Notes: a model not told the origin generated them from the sequence alone. Shown: positions 36,460 to 49,657, numbered from the stretch's first letter. The stretch is 64,000 nucleotides of DNA from Rhodococcus sp. UNC23MFCrub1.1 (GCF_000686025.1 NZ_JMLQ01000003.1:310001-374000), one strand, 5' to 3'. A program made the numbers and translations.

Positions 36460-37670
36460 GCACGTCCGCCAGTCGGCTCTTCACCAGCGAGTCCGTCACC
36501 GAGGGTCATCCCGACAAGATCTGTGACGCCATCAGCGACTCCATCCTGGATGCGCTCCTGACCGACGATCCGCGCGCACGCGTCGCCGTCGAGACCCTGG
36601 TGACCACCGGGCAGGTTCACGTCGCCGGTGAGGTCAACACCACCGCGTACGCCGACATCCCACACATCGTGCGCGAGAAGGTGCTCGAGATCGGCTACGA
36701 CTCGTCGGCCAAGGGTTTCGACGGCAACTCCTGTGGCGTCAACGTCGCCATCGGCGCGCAGTCGCCCGAGATCGCCCAGGGTGTCGACAATTCGCACGAG
36801 TCCCGCGTCGAGGGTCTGACCGACGACGAGATCGACCGTCAGGGTGCCGGCGACCAGGGCCTGATGTTCGGCTACGCCATCAAGGACACGCCCGAGCTCA
36901 TGCCGCTGCCGATCGCACTGGCGCACCGGCTGTCGCGTCGCCTCACCGAGGTGCGTAAGACCGAGGTGCTGCCGTACCTGCGTCCCGACGGCAAGACCCA
37001 GGTCACCATCGAGTACGAGGGCAACAAGGCCGTTCGCCTCGACACCGTCGTCATCTCCACCCAGCACGCGGCCGACATCGATCTCGACAACATGCTGACC
37101 CCGGACATCCGGACCCATGTCCTCGAGGCTGTACTGGCCGAGCTCGGGCACGACTCGCTCGACACCTCGTCGGTACGCCTGCTCGTCAACCCCACCGGCA
37201 AGTTCGTCCTCGGCGGGCCGATGGGCGACGCCGGCCTGACCGGTCGCAAGATCATCGTCGACACCTACGGCGGCTGGGCCCGCCACGGCGGCGGCGCGTT
37301 CTCGGGCAAGGATCCGTCGAAGGTCGACCGCAGCGCTGCGTACGCGATGCGGTGGGTGGCCAAGAACGTCGTGGCCGCAGACCTCGCAGAACGAGTCGAG
37401 GTGCAGGTCGCCTACGCCATCGGCAAGGCCGCTCCCGTCGGTCTCTTCGTCGAGACATTCGGATCCGAGAACGTGGATCCGCTCAAGATCCAGTCCGCCA
37501 TCACCGACGTGTTCGACCTGCGTCCCGGCGCGATCATCCGTGATCTGGACCTGCTGCGTCCGATCTACGCGCCCACCGCGGCGTACGGCCACTTCGGCCG
37601 CACGGACATCGATCTGCCGTGGGAGAACACCGACCGTGCCGAGAAGTTGCGGTCCGCCGCAGGTCTGTGA
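36456..37670 (+). CDS. metK: S-adenosylmethionine synthetase
   Basis: A 404-residue enzyme making SAM from methionine and ATP. Signatures are [38 protein letters not shown] (the conserved G-A-G-D-Q-G-L loop) and [19 protein letters not shown] with the phosphate-binding Lys. GTG 36456 follows GAGAGGA by 7 nt; the in-frame start at 36372 lies upstream of the small leader ORF and lacks support. Flanked by coaBC and priA in the same direction. Confidence 0.97.
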   Translation: MSTSASRLFTSESVTEGHPDKICDAISDSILDALLTDDPRARVAVETLVTTGQVHVAGEVNTTAYADIPHIVREKVLEIGYDSSAKGFDGNSCGVNVAIGAQSPEIAQGVDNSHESRVEGLTDDEIDRQGAGDQGLMFGYAIKDTPELMPLPIALAHRLSRRLTEVRKTEVLPYLRPDGKTQVTIEYEGNKAVRLDTVVISTQHAADIDLDNMLTPDIRTHVLEAVLAELGHDSLDTSSVRLLVNPTGKFVLGGPMGDAGLTGRKIIVDTYGGWARHGGGAFSGKDPSKVDRSAAYAMRWVAKNVVAADLAERVEVQVAYAIGKAAPVGLFVETFGSENVDPLKIQSAITDVFDLRPGAIIRDLDLLRPIYAPTAAYGHFGRTDIDLPWENTDRAEKLRSAAGL

Positions 37671-37714
37671 CGTCTCGCTCCACTTCGTGATCATCGTCTG
37701 AAAGGGGTCGGTCG

Positions 37715-39748
37715 GTGAGTGCCACCGCATCCGGTGTGCGCTCACCGGCCCCCACCCGGCCCATTGCCCGCGTGCTTCCCATGCTCGCGTTGTCCCACCT
37801 CGATCGCGATTTCGACTACGTCGTCCCCGCCGAACTCGATGCCGTGGCGCAACCCGGTGTGCGTGTGCGCGTCCGCTTCGCCGGGCGTCTGGTCGACGGG
37901 TTCCTGCTCGCCCGCCTCGACACCAGCGACCATCCGGGGAAGCTCGGCTTCCTCGACAAGGTGGTCTCCGCCGAGCCGGTGCTCGGCCCCGAACTGCTCG
38001 GTCTCGTCGACGCCGTCGCCACGCGCTACGCCGGCACCCGTCCGGACGTTCTTCGTCTCGCGGTTCCACCCCGACACGCGCGGGTGGAGAACGAATCTCT
38101 CGCCTCCGGTGCGCAGTCGATCCCCGTCCTTCGCCGCGACGAGTGGTCCGCGTACCGGCACGGCGCCGAGTTCCTCGACGCGCTCGGCGGCGGTCGGGCG
38201 CCGCGGGCGGTCTGGCAGGCGTTGCCGGGGGAGGACTGGGCGGCCCGGCTCGCCGACCTGGCAGCCGTGGCCGTGTCGTCGGGACGGGGAGCCGTTCTCG
38301 TCGTCCCGGACCAGCGCGATCTCGATCGCGTGGACACGGCCTGCCGAGCCGTCCTCGACGACGACGCGGTGGTCGCGCTCGCCGCGGGGCTCGGTCCCGC
38401 CGAACGCTACCGACGGTGGCTCGCCGCCGCTCGTGGCCGCGCTCGCGTCGTGATCGGAACGCGCAGCGCCGTCTTCGCCCCGGTGCACGACCCGGGATTG
38501 CTGGTGGTCTGGGACGACGGCGACGACTCGTTGTCGGAACCGCGTGCGCCGTACCCCCACGCCCGCGAGGTCGCGTTGCTGCGTGCACACCGAGCCGGGT
38601 GCGCCGCGGTGGTGGGCGGTTTCTCCCGGACGGCGGAGGCACAGGCTCTGGTCGAGACGGGGTGGGCGCACGATCTCGTGGCCACCCGTGACACCGTCCG
38701 CGGGCGCGTTCCACGAGTCACCGCTCTCGCGGACAGCGACCACGCGCTCGCCCGCGACCCCGGAGCGCGCGCGGCGCGACTCCCGGCGATCGCCTTCGCG
38801 GCGGCCCGAGCGTCGCTCACCGCCGGGCACCCCGTGCTGGTCCAGGTCCCGCGGCGCGGGTACGTGCCCTCCCTCGCCTGCTCCAAGTGCAGGACGCCCG
38901 CCCGGTGCCGACGGTGCCACGGACCCCTGGCGCTGCCGTCCGCGCCCGGTGCCGACGGCGCGGGCAGCCCCACGTGCAAGTGGTGCGGCACCGCCGACCC
39001 GTCGTACTCGTGCCCCACGTGCGGTTCACGAGCACTGCGCGCCGTCGTGGTCGGCGCAGGACGGACCGCCGAGGAGCTGGGCCGGGCGTTCAGCGGCGTC
39101 ACCGTGCGACAGTCCGGCGGCACCTCGGTGCTCGACACGGTGCCGGCCGGCCCGGCCATCGTCGTGTCCACCGTGGGCGCCGAACCCGTCGCGGACGGCG
39201 GCTACGGTGCCGCGCTGCTGCTGGACGGGTGGGCGCTGCTGGGTCGAGCGGATCTGCGCGCCGCAGAGCAGACCCTTCGCCGCTGGATGGCCGCCGCCAC
39301 CCTCGTGCGCCCGTCGGCCGAGGGCGGTGAGGTGGTCGTGGTCGCCGATTCGGGACTTCCCACCGTGCAGGCATTGGTGCGGTGGGACCCCGTCGGACAC
39401 GCGCGCACCGAACTCTCCGAACGCACCGAGGTCGGGTTTCCACCCGCGGTGCACATAGCCGCCGTGGACGGCACCACCGAATCGCTGCGCGCCCTGCTGG
39501 ACTCGGCGCGGCTCCCGGACGACGCCGTCACGCTGGGACCCGTGGACCTGCCACCCGGCGAGCGGCTGCCGTTCGGCAGCGAGATCGACGCCGACTCGTC
39601 CGCGCCCGTCGAGCGGATGCTGGTCCGCGTCCCGCGATCGTCCGGTGCCGCCCTCTCCCGCGCACTCGGTGAGGCACGGGCCGTGGTGGGAGCGAAGAAG
39701 ACCGCGTCGGCGCTGCGAATCCAGGTCGACCCGCTCCGCATAGGGTGA
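37715..39748 (+). CDS. priA: PriA-like primosomal protein N' lacking helicase motifs
   Basis: A 677-residue protein with the PriA domain order: N-terminal DNA-binding domain ([36 protein letters not shown]), a helicase-like core and a zinc-binding region with paired cysteines ([32 protein letters not shown]). Key ATPase motifs are missing: the Walker A position reads [18 protein letters not shown] without GKT, and the DEAH box is replaced by [10 protein letters not shown]. Motif-poor PriA is known in actinobacteria, where it is usually named probable PriA. It may load the primosome as a structural factor without unwinding DNA. GTG 37715 follows AAAGGGG. It overlaps the region of the fmt start. 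Confidence 0.9.
   Translation: MSATASGVRSPAPTRPIARVLPMLALSHLDRDFDYVVPAELDAVAQPGVRVRVRFAGRLVDGFLLARLDTSDHPGKLGFLDKVVSAEPVLGPELLGLVDAVATRYAGTRPDVLRLAVPPRHARVENESLASGAQSIPVLRRDEWSAYRHGAEFLDALGGGRAPRAVWQALPGEDWAARLADLAAVAVSSGRGAVLVVPDQRDLDRVDTACRAVLDDDAVVALAAGLGPAERYRRWLAAARGRARVVIGTRSAVFAPVHDPGLLVVWDDGDDSLSEPRAPYPHAREVALLRAHRAGCAAVVGGFSRTAEAQALVETGWAHDLVATRDTVRGRVPRVTALADSDHALARDPGARAARLPAIAFAAARASLTAGHPVLVQVPRRGYVPSLACSKCRTPARCRRCHGPLALPSAPGADGAGSPTCKWCGTADPSYSCPTCGSRALRAVVVGAGRTAEELGRAFSGVTVRQSGGTSVLDTVPAGPAIVVSTVGAEPVADGGYGAALLLDGWALLGRADLRAAEQTLRRWMAAATLVRPSAEGGEVVVVADSGLPTVQALVRWDPVGHARTELSERTEVGFPPAVHIAAVDGTTESLRALLDSARLPDDAVTLGPVDLPPGERLPFGSEIDADSSAPVERMLVRVPRSSGAALSRALGEARAVVGAKKTASALRIQVDPLRIG
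39741..39746 (+). promoter_or_regulatory. Candidate -10 box (TAGGGT) for leaderless fmt mRNA
   Basis: TAGGGT, overlapping the priA stop, ends 7 nt before the GTG at 39754. It supports 39754, rather than the overlapping GTG at 39745, as the fmt start. Confidence 0.4.
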
Positions 39749-39753
39749 ACGGC

Positions 39754-40677
39754 GTGCGCCTCGTCTTCGCCGGTACTCCCGACCCCGCTCTCCCGTCGCT
39801 GCGGCGACTGCTCGACTCCTCCCGTCACGAGGTGGTCGGTGTGCTCACCCGACCCGACACGGTGGCCGGTCGAGGGCGCAAGGTCGTGCGATCGCCCGTT
39901 GCGATGCTGGCCGACGAGCACGGCATCCCGGTGCTGCAGCCCGCGAAGCCGTCCGACCCCGAGGCGATGGCCGCGCTCCGCGATCTGGAACCGGACTGTT
40001 GTCCCGTCGTCGCCTACGGTGCGCTGCTGCCACAGCCCGTGCTCGACATTCCGCGACACGGCTGGATCAATCTGCACTTCTCCCTGCTGCCGGCCTGGCG
40101 TGGGGCCGCGCCGGTGCAGGCCGCGATCGCCGCGGGTGACGAGGTCACCGGCGCGTCGACGTTCCTCCTCGAGCAGGGGCTGGACACCGGTCCGGTGTAC
40201 GGCGTCGTGACCGAGAGGGTGCGCCCCACGGACACCGCCGGGGATCTGTTGACCCGGCTCGCGGACAGCGGGAGCCAGTTGCTCGCGTCCACCCTCGACG
40301 GGATCGACGACGGTGCACTGCAGGCGGTTCCGCAGTCGGGCGACGGCGTGTCACACGCGCCCAAGGTGACCGTGGAATCGGCCCGCATCGACTTCGGTCG
40401 CCCGGCGCACCTGATCGACCGGCACGTCCGGAGTGTGACACCGGCACCCGGAGCGTGGACCGAGATCGGCGACGTCCGCGTCAAGATCGGTCCGGTGACG
40501 ATCACCGACGAGGAGCTCGAACCCGGGCGCGTCGAGGTACGGAAGAAGGCGGTCCTGGTGGGTACCGCGACGACGGCCGTGTCGCTCGGGCTCGTGCAGC
40601 CGCACGGCAAGAAGCAGATGGCAGCGACCGACTGGGCGCGCGGCGCCCGCGATGTGAACGGAGCGACTGCACGATGA
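39754..40677 (+). CDS. fmt: Methionyl-tRNA formyltransferase
   Basis: A 307-residue enzyme formylating initiator Met-tRNA. The N-terminus [20 protein letters not shown] is canonical, the active site has [19 protein letters not shown] (Asn, His) and EQGLDTGPV (Asp), and the C-terminal OB-like tRNA-binding domain is complete. GTG 39754 is chosen because it gives the family N-terminus and lies 7 nt after TAGGGT; a GTG at 39745 overlapping the priA stop would add Met-Asn-Gly and is the alternative. The end overlaps rsmB by 4 nt (ATGA). Confidence 0.95.
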   Translation: MRLVFAGTPDPALPSLRRLLDSSRHEVVGVLTRPDTVAGRGRKVVRSPVAMLADEHGIPVLQPAKPSDPEAMAALRDLEPDCCPVVAYGALLPQPVLDIPRHGWINLHFSLLPAWRGAAPVQAAIAAGDEVTGASTFLLEQGLDTGPVYGVVTERVRPTDTAGDLLTRLADSGSQLLASTLDGIDDGALQAVPQSGDGVSHAPKVTVESARIDFGRPAHLIDRHVRSVTPAPGAWTEIGDVRVKIGPVTITDEELEPGRVEVRKKAVLVGTATTAVSLGLVQPHGKKQMAATDWARGARDVNGATAR

Positions 40678-42245
40678 GCGGTGAGCAGACACCGGGGTCC
40701 GGCGGTCCTCGTAAGCGTGGCGGGAAGGCCGGCGGGAAGGCCGGAGGCTGGCCGAGTGAGAGCGGGAAGGCCGGCGGCCGGCCGGATGGCGGGAAGGCCG
40801 GAGGCCGGCCGGCGGTGGCCGGGGGTTCGAGCAAGGCCGGTGGTCGGTCCGGGAATTCGCGTCCGAAGCAGCCGGGTCGCCCGAATCCCGCCGAGGCGGG
40901 GTCGGACCCCGCACGGATCGCGGCACGGGACGTCCTGCGCGCGGTGCGGGAACGTGACGCGTACGCGAACCTGGTGCTTCCGGGTCTGCTCCGGGATCGC
41001 CGGTTGAACGAGCGTGATGCCGCCCTCGCGACGGAGTTGGCCTACGGCGCGGCCCGCGCGCAGGGGGTGCTGGACGCGGTCGTCGAGCATGCGGCCTCGC
41101 GTCCGGTGTCGGACATCGACGGTCGACTGCTGGACGTCATCCGGCTCGGTGCGTACCAGTTGCTGCGCACGCGGGTGGCTCCGCACGCGGCGGTGGCGAC
41201 GTCGGTCGACCTGGTGCGCAGCGAGGCCGGGCAGGGGCAGGCAGGGTTCGTCAACGCCGTGTTGCGCCGGGTCTCCGAGCGCACGGAAGCAGAGTGGGTC
41301 GAGTTGCTGGCTCCCGACGCGGAGCGAGATCCGGTGGGTCACTCGGCGTTCCGGCACGCACATCCCGCCTGGATCGCACAGGCGTTCAACGACGCGTTGG
41401 GAGCGGATGCTGCGGAGCTGGACGAGGCGCTGGCCGCCGACGACGCCCGCCCGCTGGTGCACCTGGTGGCGCGGCCCGGCGAGATCTCGGCGGACGAGCT
41501 CGCGTCGATCACCGGCGGTGAGCCCGGACCGTGGTCGCCCTATGCGGTGCATCTGGACAGTGGCGGCGATCCGGGTCGTCTCGACGCCGTGCGTGAGGGG
41601 CTGGCCGGCGTCCAGGACGAGGGCAGTCAGCTGGTCGCTCGGGCTCTGACGCTCGCGGAGCTCGACGGGCCGGACGGAGGTCGGTGGCTGGATCTGTGCG
41701 CCGGTCCCGGCGGCAAGGCTGCGCTGCTCGGCGCCATCGCGGCGATCGACGGTGCGACGGTCGATGCCGTGGAACCGTCCGAGCATCGAGCCGAGCTGGT
41801 GCGCAAGACGGTGCGCGATCTCCCGGTCACCGTGCACGCGGTGGACGGTCGCGCGAGTGGACTGGACGCGGGATACGACCGCGTCCTCGTCGACGCACCC
41901 TGCACCGGTCTGGGCGCACTCCGTCGTCGACCCGAGGCGCGGTGGCGTCGTCAGGCGAGCGACGTGGCGGGTCTGGTGACGTTGCAACGCGAGTTGCTCG
42001 CGGCAGCAGTGGAGCTGGTGCGGCCGGGCGGAGTCGTCGTCTACTCGACGTGTTCGCCGCATCTGTCCGAGACGGTCGGCGTCGTGGCCGATGCGGTCCG
42101 ACGTCACGGTCTGACCGCGCTCGACACCGCGACGCTCGCGCCCGGCGTGCCGCGGGCGGCCTCGGGAACGTCGGTGCAGCTGTGGCCGCACCGGCACGGA
42201 ACGGACGCGATGTTCTTCGCCGCGCTGCGCAAGGATGCCTCCTGA
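40674..42245 (+). CDS. rsmB: 16S rRNA (cytosine-C5) methyltransferase RsmB with Gly-Lys-Ala repeat N-terminus
   Basis: A 523-residue protein. After a low-complexity N-terminus of about 75 residues with repeated GKAGG units, a NusB-like RNA-binding domain ([21 protein letters not shown]) is followed by the SAM-dependent methyltransferase core. [15 protein letters not shown] is motif [21 protein letters not shown] is motif IV with a Pro-Cys, and VVYSTCSPH is motif VI with the nucleophilic Cys. Known members make m5C967 in 16S rRNA. ATG 40674 overlaps fmt by 4 nt. The basic glycine-rich tail is longer than usual and looks disordered; it may add RNA affinity. Confidence 0.94.
   Translation: MSGEQTPGSGGPRKRGGKAGGKAGGWPSESGKAGGRPDGGKAGGRPAVAGGSSKAGGRSGNSRPKQPGRPNPAEAGSDPARIAARDVLRAVRERDAYANLVLPGLLRDRRLNERDAALATELAYGAARAQGVLDAVVEHAASRPVSDIDGRLLDVIRLGAYQLLRTRVAPHAAVATSVDLVRSEAGQGQAGFVNAVLRRVSERTEAEWVELLAPDAERDPVGHSAFRHAHPAWIAQAFNDALGADAAELDEALAADDARPLVHLVARPGEISADELASITGGEPGPWSPYAVHLDSGGDPGRLDAVREGLAGVQDEGSQLVARALTLAELDGPDGGRWLDLCAGPGGKAALLGAIAAIDGATVDAVEPSEHRAELVRKTVRDLPVTVHAVDGRASGLDAGYDRVLVDAPCTGLGALRRRPEARWRRQASDVAGLVTLQRELLAAAVELVRPGGVVVYSTCSPHLSETVGVVADAVRRHGLTALDTATLAPGVPRAASGTSVQLWPHRHGTDAMFFAALRKDAS
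40722..40840 (+). repeat. Short GGGAAGGCCGG repeats in the rsmB N-terminus
   Basis: The 11-mer GGGAAGGCCGG occurs at 40722-40732, 40734-40744, 40764-40774 and 40791-40801, with a degenerate copy GCAAGGCCGG at 40831-40840. All copies keep frame and code for Gly-Lys-Ala-Gly. The first two units are 12 bp apart, so copy-number change by slippage would stay in frame. Confidence 0.7.
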
Positions 42246-42291
42246 CCGCGCTCGTTACCGGTCGGCAACGACTCGCGGGTACAACAGGAAC

Positions 42292-43017
42292 GTGACTCCG
42301 CGACTCCTTCGACACCGCACGGCCGGGGCAGCGGTGGCCGCCCTCGCCTCGGTCGCGGTGCTGGGTGGCTGCTCGCTGTCCCCGTCGGTGACGGCAGGGA
42401 CGGCCTCGGCGAGGACCGCCGACGCGGAGCGGGTGGTCGCGACAGAGTCGGAGTGGAGCGCGGTCCGCGTGTCGGTGATCGGCGACTCGTTCTCCGCCGG
42501 CTCCATGAACGACGTGGTCTGGCCGGACGTCCTGGCGGAGGAACACGGATTCGAGGTGACCAACGCGAGCCTGGGCGGCGCCGGCTACGAGGCGGGCGAC
42601 GACTATCTCGGCACCTTCGCGGACCAGGTCGCCTACGCCACCGAGGAGAACCCGACGGTCATCCTCGTGGTCGGCAGCGAGAACGACGTCGACGCGGATC
42701 CGGCGGACGTGCTCGCCGACGCCACCGACCTGTACGCGTCGCTGCGCGAGCGCTCACCCGAGGCCCACATCGTCGTCATCGGACCGATCTGGAGCGGGGA
42801 GCCGGTGAGCGAGGACATGTGGGACGTGGACGCCGCGGTCTCCGCCGCCGCGGTGTCGGCCGGGCTGGACTACGTCGATGCGCTGCCGCAGGAGTGGCTG
42901 GCCGACCCGCTGATCATCCAGGACGACGGTGATCACCCGACCGACGAGGGTCAGTACCTCCTCGCCGGCCACATCGACGACGCTCTAATGCAGGTGGATC
43001 CGGACCTACTAGGCTGA
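42292..43017 (+). CDS. SGNH/GDSL-hydrolase lipoprotein
   Basis: A 241-residue predicted lipoprotein. The signal peptide ends in a lipobox VLGGC with Cys27 as the lipidated residue. The mature part has SGNH blocks: VSVIGDSFSAG (nucleophile Ser66), the Gly block GGAGY, VVGSENDV (Asn), and DDGDHPTDEG (Asp-x-x-His type). The fold suggests an esterase or deacylase acting outside the membrane; the substrate is unknown. GTG 42292 was chosen to give a proper signal peptide; TACAAC ending 6 nt before it could be a weak -10. It lies alone between rsmB and rpe. Confidence 0.85.
   Translation: MTPRLLRHRTAGAAVAALASVAVLGGCSLSPSVTAGTASARTADAERVVATESEWSAVRVSVIGDSFSAGSMNDVVWPDVLAEEHGFEVTNASLGGAGYEAGDDYLGTFADQVAYATEENPTVILVVGSENDVDADPADVLADATDLYASLRERSPEAHIVVIGPIWSGEPVSEDMWDVDAAVSAAAVSAGLDYVDALPQEWLADPLIIQDDGDHPTDEGQYLLAGHIDDALMQVDPDLLG
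43010..43015 (+). promoter_or_regulatory. Candidate -10 box (TAGGCT) for rpe and the rib genes
   Basis: TAGGCT overlaps the end of the lipoprotein gene and ends 8 nt before the GTG of rpe. The spacing suggests a leaderless or nearly leaderless transcript of rpe-ribD. No -35 is evident. Confidence 0.35.
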
Positions 43018-43023
43018 TCGCCC

Positions 43024-43716
43024 GTGGCCCCGACTCCGCAGCACCCGATGATCGCACCGTCCATCCTGTCCGCCGATTTCGCGCGGCTCGCCGACGAGGC
43101 CGCGGCCGTCGCGGGCAGCGACTGGCTGCACGTCGACGTGATGGACGCGCACTTCGTCCCGAATCTCACCCTGGGTCTGCCCGTGGTGGAGAGCCTGCTG
43201 AAGGCGACCGACATCCCGCTCGACTGTCACCTCATGATCGAGGACCCGGCCCGCTGGGCGCCGCCCTACGCCGAGGCCGGCGCGTACAACGTGACGTTCC
43301 ACGCCGAGGCCACCGACGATCCGCGCGCCGTCGCCCGCGACATCCGGGCGGCGGGCGCGAAGGCCGGGCTGTCGGTCAAGCCCGGTACCCCGATCGAGCC
43401 GTACCTGGAGGTCCTGAAGGACTTCGACACGCTGTTGATCATGAGCGTCGAACCGGGATTCGGCGGCCAGAGCTTCATGCCGGAGGTGCTGGACAAGGCT
43501 CGCGCCGTCCGCCGGCTGGTCGATTCGGGTGAACTGACGCTGGTGATCGAGATCGACGGCGGCATCAACGCCGACACTGTGCAGCAGGCCGCTGCCGCGG
43601 GCATCGACTGCTTCGTCGCGGGCTCGGCGGTGTACTCGACCAGTGACCCCGCGGGTGCCGTGCGTTCGCTGCGTGAGTCCGCCGCGAGCGCGTCGCCCCA
43701 CCTGTCCGGCCGGTGA
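43024..43716 (+). CDS. rpe: Ribulose-phosphate 3-epimerase
   Basis: A 230-residue TIM-barrel enzyme interconverting ribulose 5-phosphate and xylulose 5-phosphate. [31 protein letters not shown] (catalytic Asp), CHLMIEDP (metal His), [10 protein letters not shown] (phosphate loop) and EIDGGIN (catalytic Asp) are complete. The ribulose 5-phosphate it acts on is also the substrate of RibB in the cluster that follows. GTG 43024 gives the canonical N-terminus; the end overlaps ribD by 4 nt. Confidence 0.96.
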   Translation: MAPTPQHPMIAPSILSADFARLADEAAAVAGSDWLHVDVMDAHFVPNLTLGLPVVESLLKATDIPLDCHLMIEDPARWAPPYAEAGAYNVTFHAEATDDPRAVARDIRAAGAKAGLSVKPGTPIEPYLEVLKDFDTLLIMSVEPGFGGQSFMPEVLDKARAVRRLVDSGELTLVIEIDGGINADTVQQAAAAGIDCFVAGSAVYSTSDPAGAVRSLRESAASASPHLSGR

Positions 43717-44744
43717 CCGGGAGCCTCGACCCGATCGATGCCGCGATGCGGCGGGCGATCGAGGCATCGGTCGCGGCGCGCGGTGTCAGCACTCCCAATC
43801 CTCCCGTCGGCGCCGTCGTCCTGGACCGGGACGGGTTGGTGGTCGGAGTCGGCGCCACCGCGGCACCGGGCGGCCCCCACGCGGAGATCGCCGCGCTCGC
43901 GGAGGCGGGCGAGCGAGCGCGCGGCGGCACCGCCGTGGTGACGCTGGAGCCGTGCGACCACACGGGACGCACGGGTCCGTGCTCGCAGGCGCTGCTGCGA
44001 GCGGGTGTCGTCCGCGTCGTGCACGCGCTCGGCGATCCGAACCCGCTGGCGGCAGGCGGCGCGGAGACTCTGCGCGGTGCCGGCGTCGAGGTACGGTCCG
44101 GCGTTCTCGCCGATCTCGCCGAGGCCGGGCCGATGCGTGCCTGGCTGCATCGGCAGCGCACCGGGCGCCCGATGCTCACGTGGAAGTACGCCGCCACGCT
44201 CGACGGCCGCACCGCGGCGCCGGACGGCACCAGCCGCTGGATCACGGGGGAGACGGCTCGCGCACACGTCCACGCCGAGCGCGCGCGGATCGATGCGGTG
44301 GTGGTCGGTACCGGGACCGTGCTTGCCGACGATCCGGTGCTGACGGCGCGACTGCCCGACGGGTCGCTCGCTGCGCACCAGCCGGTGCGCGTGGTCGTCG
44401 GGCTGCGCGACATCCCTGCCGGGTCTCGGATCCTCGACGACTCCGCCCCCACCCGCGTCGTGCGGACCCGCGACCCGTTCGCGGTGATGGAGGCCCTCAC
44501 GGATCTGACCGACGTGGTGCTGGAGGGCGGATCGACGCTCACCGGAGCGTTTCTGTCGGCGGGCCTGGTCGACCGCGTCACGGCGTACCTCGCCCCTGTC
44601 GTGCTGGGCGAAGGTCCGACCGCTGTGCGGGGGACGGGTGTCGGAACAATTGCCGATGCGATGAGGTTTCGACGAGAGTCGGTGGAGACGCTGGGCGACG
44701 ATCTGCTCGTCCGACTCGCTCCGCTACGGTCGTCCGACCACTGA
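43713..44744 (+). CDS. ribD: Bifunctional riboflavin deaminase/reductase RibD
   Basis: A 343-residue enzyme carrying the second and third steps of riboflavin synthesis. The deaminase domain has PHAEIAAL (HAE) and [13 protein letters not shown] (zinc cysteines). The reductase domain follows from about residue 150 ([34 protein letters not shown]), with [13 protein letters not shown] near the NADPH site. GTG 43713 overlaps rpe by 4 nt. In mycobacteria the P55-lprG pair separates ribG from ribC; here ribE follows after 47 bp. Confidence 0.95.
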   Translation: MTGSLDPIDAAMRRAIEASVAARGVSTPNPPVGAVVLDRDGLVVGVGATAAPGGPHAEIAALAEAGERARGGTAVVTLEPCDHTGRTGPCSQALLRAGVVRVVHALGDPNPLAAGGAETLRGAGVEVRSGVLADLAEAGPMRAWLHRQRTGRPMLTWKYAATLDGRTAAPDGTSRWITGETARAHVHAERARIDAVVVGTGTVLADDPVLTARLPDGSLAAHQPVRVVVGLRDIPAGSRILDDSAPTRVVRTRDPFAVMEALTDLTDVVLEGGSTLTGAFLSAGLVDRVTAYLAPVVLGEGPTAVRGTGVGTIADAMRFRRESVETLGDDLLVRLAPLRSSDH

Positions 44745-44791
44745 GCCGAACAGAGATCACTGCACCAGCTGGTGCCGAGAGGATGACGAGC

Positions 44792-45394
44792 ATGTTCACC
44801 GGAATCGTCGAGGAACTGGGCAGTGTCACCGCCAAGGAGGATCTGGCGGACGCGGCTCGCTTCACCGTCCGTGGCCCGCTGGTCACCTCCGATGCGTCGC
44901 ACGGGGACTCGATCGCCGTGAACGGTGTGTGCCTCACCGTCGTCGAGGTCGCGGACGGCGCGTTCACGGCCGACGTGATGCAGGAGACACTGAACCGTTC
45001 GTCACTGCAGTCCCTGGCCGTGGGGTCACCGGTCAACCTCGAGCGTGCCGCCTCGCTCGCGTCGCGGCTCGGTGGGCATCTCGTCCAGGGCCACGTCGAC
45101 GGGACCGGGGTGGTGCTCTCGCGCACCCCGTCGGACAACTGGACCGTGGTACGCATCTCGCTGCCCCGTGACATCGCGCGATACGTCGTGCACAAGGGGT
45201 CCATCACGGTCGACGGAGTGTCGCTGACGGTGTCCGCACTGGGCGGCGAGAAGGACGATCAGTACTTCGAGATCTCCCTGATTCCTACCACCCTGTCGCT
45301 CACCACACTGGGCGAGGCGGAGGCGGGAACGCAGGTCAACCTCGAGGTCGACGTGATCGCCAAGTACGTCGAGCGGCTGCAGAAGGTCGACTGA
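44792..45394 (+). CDS. ribE: Riboflavin synthase alpha chain
   Basis: A 200-residue enzyme dismutating two lumazines to riboflavin. [12 protein letters not shown] is the universal N-terminus, with two similar beta-barrel halves: [12 protein letters not shown] and, from about residue 100, [24 protein letters not shown] is conserved. ATG 44792 was chosen over ATG 44783 because it gives the canonical N-terminus and has GAGAGGA 8 nt upstream. In mycobacteria the same gene is called ribC. Confidence 0.95.
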   Translation: MFTGIVEELGSVTAKEDLADAARFTVRGPLVTSDASHGDSIAVNGVCLTVVEVADGAFTADVMQETLNRSSLQSLAVGSPVNLERAASLASRLGGHLVQGHVDGTGVVLSRTPSDNWTVVRISLPRDIARYVVHKGSITVDGVSLTVSALGGEKDDQYFEISLIPTTLSLTTLGEAEAGTQVNLEVDVIAKYVERLQKVD

Positions 45395-45401
45395 ACATCG
45401 G

Positions 45402-45459
45402 CCCCCGCAGCGGGGGTCGTAGTCTTGAGAACACAGGATCTGCCCGACACTGCGGGCAG
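45402..45459 (+). other. Two GC-rich hairpins in the ribE-ribBA gap
   Basis: CCCCCG (45402-45407) pairs with CGGGGG (45411-45416) around CAG, followed by TCGTAGTCTT. CTGCCCG (45440-45446) pairs with CGGGCAG (45453-45459) around ACACTG. The first could be a weak terminator after ribE; the second lies just upstream of the ribBA Shine-Dalgarno (GGGGAG). No FMN riboswitch core is recognisable. Confidence 0.45.
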
Positions 45460-45480
45460 CAGACGTGGGGAGCGCACGGC

Positions 45481-47692
<2,212 letters not shown>

Positions 47693-47698
47693 CCGAGG

Positions 47699-49657
47699 TC
47701 ACTCGATCCCGTCTCCCATGACGACACCCTCGCGTCGGGGATCGGCACCGCCGATCCAGCCGTCGGCCGTCCGGACCAGGGCGCTCGAGCCGCTGGACTG
47801 ATCGGCCACCGACACCTGGTGGCCCATCGCCCGCAGAGCCGACACCAGCGGATCCGCGGCACCGTCGTTCTGCGCGTCGATGTTCGGATGCTCGCCGCCC
47901 ACGTTCGTCGTCGGCGCGTTGGCGGCACCCACGTTGACGGCGGACACGGCCTGCTGTGGGTCGAGACCCCAGTCGAGCATGCCGACGAGGTTCTTCACGA
48001 CGAACTGGATGATGACCGAACCGCCGGGTGATCCGGTCACCAGCCGCACGTCACCCCGCGCACCGTCGTCCCCGCGGTCGAACACGATCGTCGGCGCCAT
48101 GGAACTGCGGGGACGCTTGCCGGGCTCCACGCGGTTGGCCACGGGTACCCCGTCGGGCCCCTCTGGTGCGGCCGAGAAGTCGGTCAACTGGTTGTTGAGG
48201 AGGAAGCCCTCGGTCATGTGGAAGGAGCCGAACGCCGACTCCACCGTGGTGGTCATCGACGCGACGTTCCCCGCGCTGTCCACGATGCTGAGGTGACTGG
48301 TCCCTGCCTCCGGTCCGGCGTAGCTGCTCAGGGGTATCGGACCGAAGTCGCCCGGTTGAGCCGTGCCCATGCTGCGGGCGGGATCGATCATGCGGGCGCG
48401 CTGCTCGAGGTAGTCCGGATCGAGCAACTCGGCGGGGCTGCCACCGGGCAGGGGGATGTAGTCGGGATCGGCGACGTACTTGTCGCGGTCGGCGTACGCG
48501 AGGCGCTCCGCCTCGGCGATGAGATGGACGCCCTCCGCGTCGGGGACTCCGCCGTCGGCATCGGGGGAGGCGGGTGCGTACTGCGCCATGTCGAAGTGGG
48601 ACAGGATGCCCATCGTGGACGCGACCGCGATACCGCCCGACGACGGGCCCGGCATGCCGCACACGTCCGTGTCGCGGTACGGCACGCACACCGCGTCCCG
48701 CTCCTTCGCCTCGTATCCGGCGAGGTCGTCGAGTGTCAGCCGGCCGGGGGTGCGCCCGCCCGTCGTGTCCGCCGTCGCGTCGACGATGGACTGCGCCAGC
48801 GCACCGGTGTAGAACGCGTCGGCACCCTCGGTGGCGATCGCGCCGAGCGTCTTGGCCATCGCGGGGTTCGTCAGCGTCGTCCCCGCCGCCTTCGGGCTGC
48901 CGTCCGGCTCGAGGAAGTAGTCGCGAGAGGCCGGATCGAGTGCCAGTTCCGGCGCCGAGTCCGCGATGGACGACGCCATCCGCGGACTGATCTCGAAGCC
49001 GTCGTCGGACAGCGCGATGGCCGGATCGAACAGTGACCGCCACTCCTTGCTCCCGTGATCGCGGTGGACGTCGTCCAGCATGCGGACGACGCCGGGAACG
49101 CCGATCGCGCGGCCGCTCGATCGGGCATCGGGCTTCGGCACGGACAGATCGGCGGGCGCACCGGGGGCAGCCGTGTCGTCCACGAAGCGCAGATAATTCG
49201 CGGTGGCAGAGGCGGGAGCCGTCTCACGGCCGTCGTAGGCACGCAGAGTCCTCGACTCGGCGTCGTAGTAGAGGAGGAAGGCGCCGCCGCCGATACCGGA
49301 GCTCTGCGGCTCGACCAGTCCGAGCACCGTCTGCGCCGCGACCAGCGCGTCGGCCGCGGTCCCGCCGTCGCGCAGCACCTCGCACGCCGCCTCCGTCGAC
49401 ACCGGGTTGGCGGTCGACACCGCGTACGTGGCGGTGCGCACCGCGGTCATTCCGGTGCGGTAGCCGGTGGCGACCTCCGGCGCACCGTCCGGTCCCGTGC
49501 CCGCGTCCGCAGTGACGGGGGTGCCGCCTCCGCCCGCGACGCACGAGGGGGCCGAGCCGGAAGCGTCGTCACCGCTGCCCGAGGAGCAGGACACGGCGGT
49601 GAGGGCGACGACGGCCGCGAGGGCGAGAGGTCGAGTCAGTGATCGGCGGGAAGTCAC
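47699..49657 (-). CDS. ggt: Gamma-glutamyltransferase (secreted/lipoprotein form)
   Basis: A 652-residue Ntn-hydrolase proenzyme cleaving gamma-glutamyl bonds, for example in glutathione-type or other gamma-glutamyl compounds. The N-terminal signal [14 protein letters not shown] ends at a lipobox-like Cys24. The large chain has [15 protein letters not shown] and YDGRETAP (glutamate-binding Arg); the autocleavage Thr is in [16 protein letters not shown], with GSPGGSVII in the small chain. GTG 49657 is the only start giving the signal peptide. The only minus-strand gene between the riboflavin cluster and uvrC. Substrate in this organism is not known. Confidence 0.93.
   Translation of the reverse strand: MTSRRSLTRPLALAAVVALTAVSCSSGSGDDASGSAPSCVAGGGGTPVTADAGTGPDGAPEVATGYRTGMTAVRTATYAVSTANPVSTEAACEVLRDGGTAADALVAAQTVLGLVEPQSSGIGGGAFLLYYDAESRTLRAYDGRETAPASATANYLRFVDDTAAPGAPADLSVPKPDARSSGRAIGVPGVVRMLDDVHRDHGSKEWRSLFDPAIALSDDGFEISPRMASSIADSAPELALDPASRDYFLEPDGSPKAAGTTLTNPAMAKTLGAIATEGADAFYTGALAQSIVDATADTTGGRTPGRLTLDDLAGYEAKERDAVCVPYRDTDVCGMPGPSSGGIAVASTMGILSHFDMAQYAPASPDADGGVPDAEGVHLIAEAERLAYADRDKYVADPDYIPLPGGSPAELLDPDYLEQRARMIDPARSMGTAQPGDFGPIPLSSYAGPEAGTSHLSIVDSAGNVASMTTTVESAFGSFHMTEGFLLNNQLTDFSAAPEGPDGVPVANRVEPGKRPRSSMAPTIVFDRGDDGARGDVRLVTGSPGGSVIIQFVVKNLVGMLDWGLDPQQAVSAVNVGAANAPTTNVGGEHPNIDAQNDGAADPLVSALRAMGHQVSVADQSSGSSALVRTADGWIGGADPRREGVVMGDGIE

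Noticed and set aside
45395-45480. FMN (RFN) riboswitch before ribBA
   Set aside because: The region is too short for the multi-stem RFN element and lacks its conserved loop sequences; only two simple hairpins are present.
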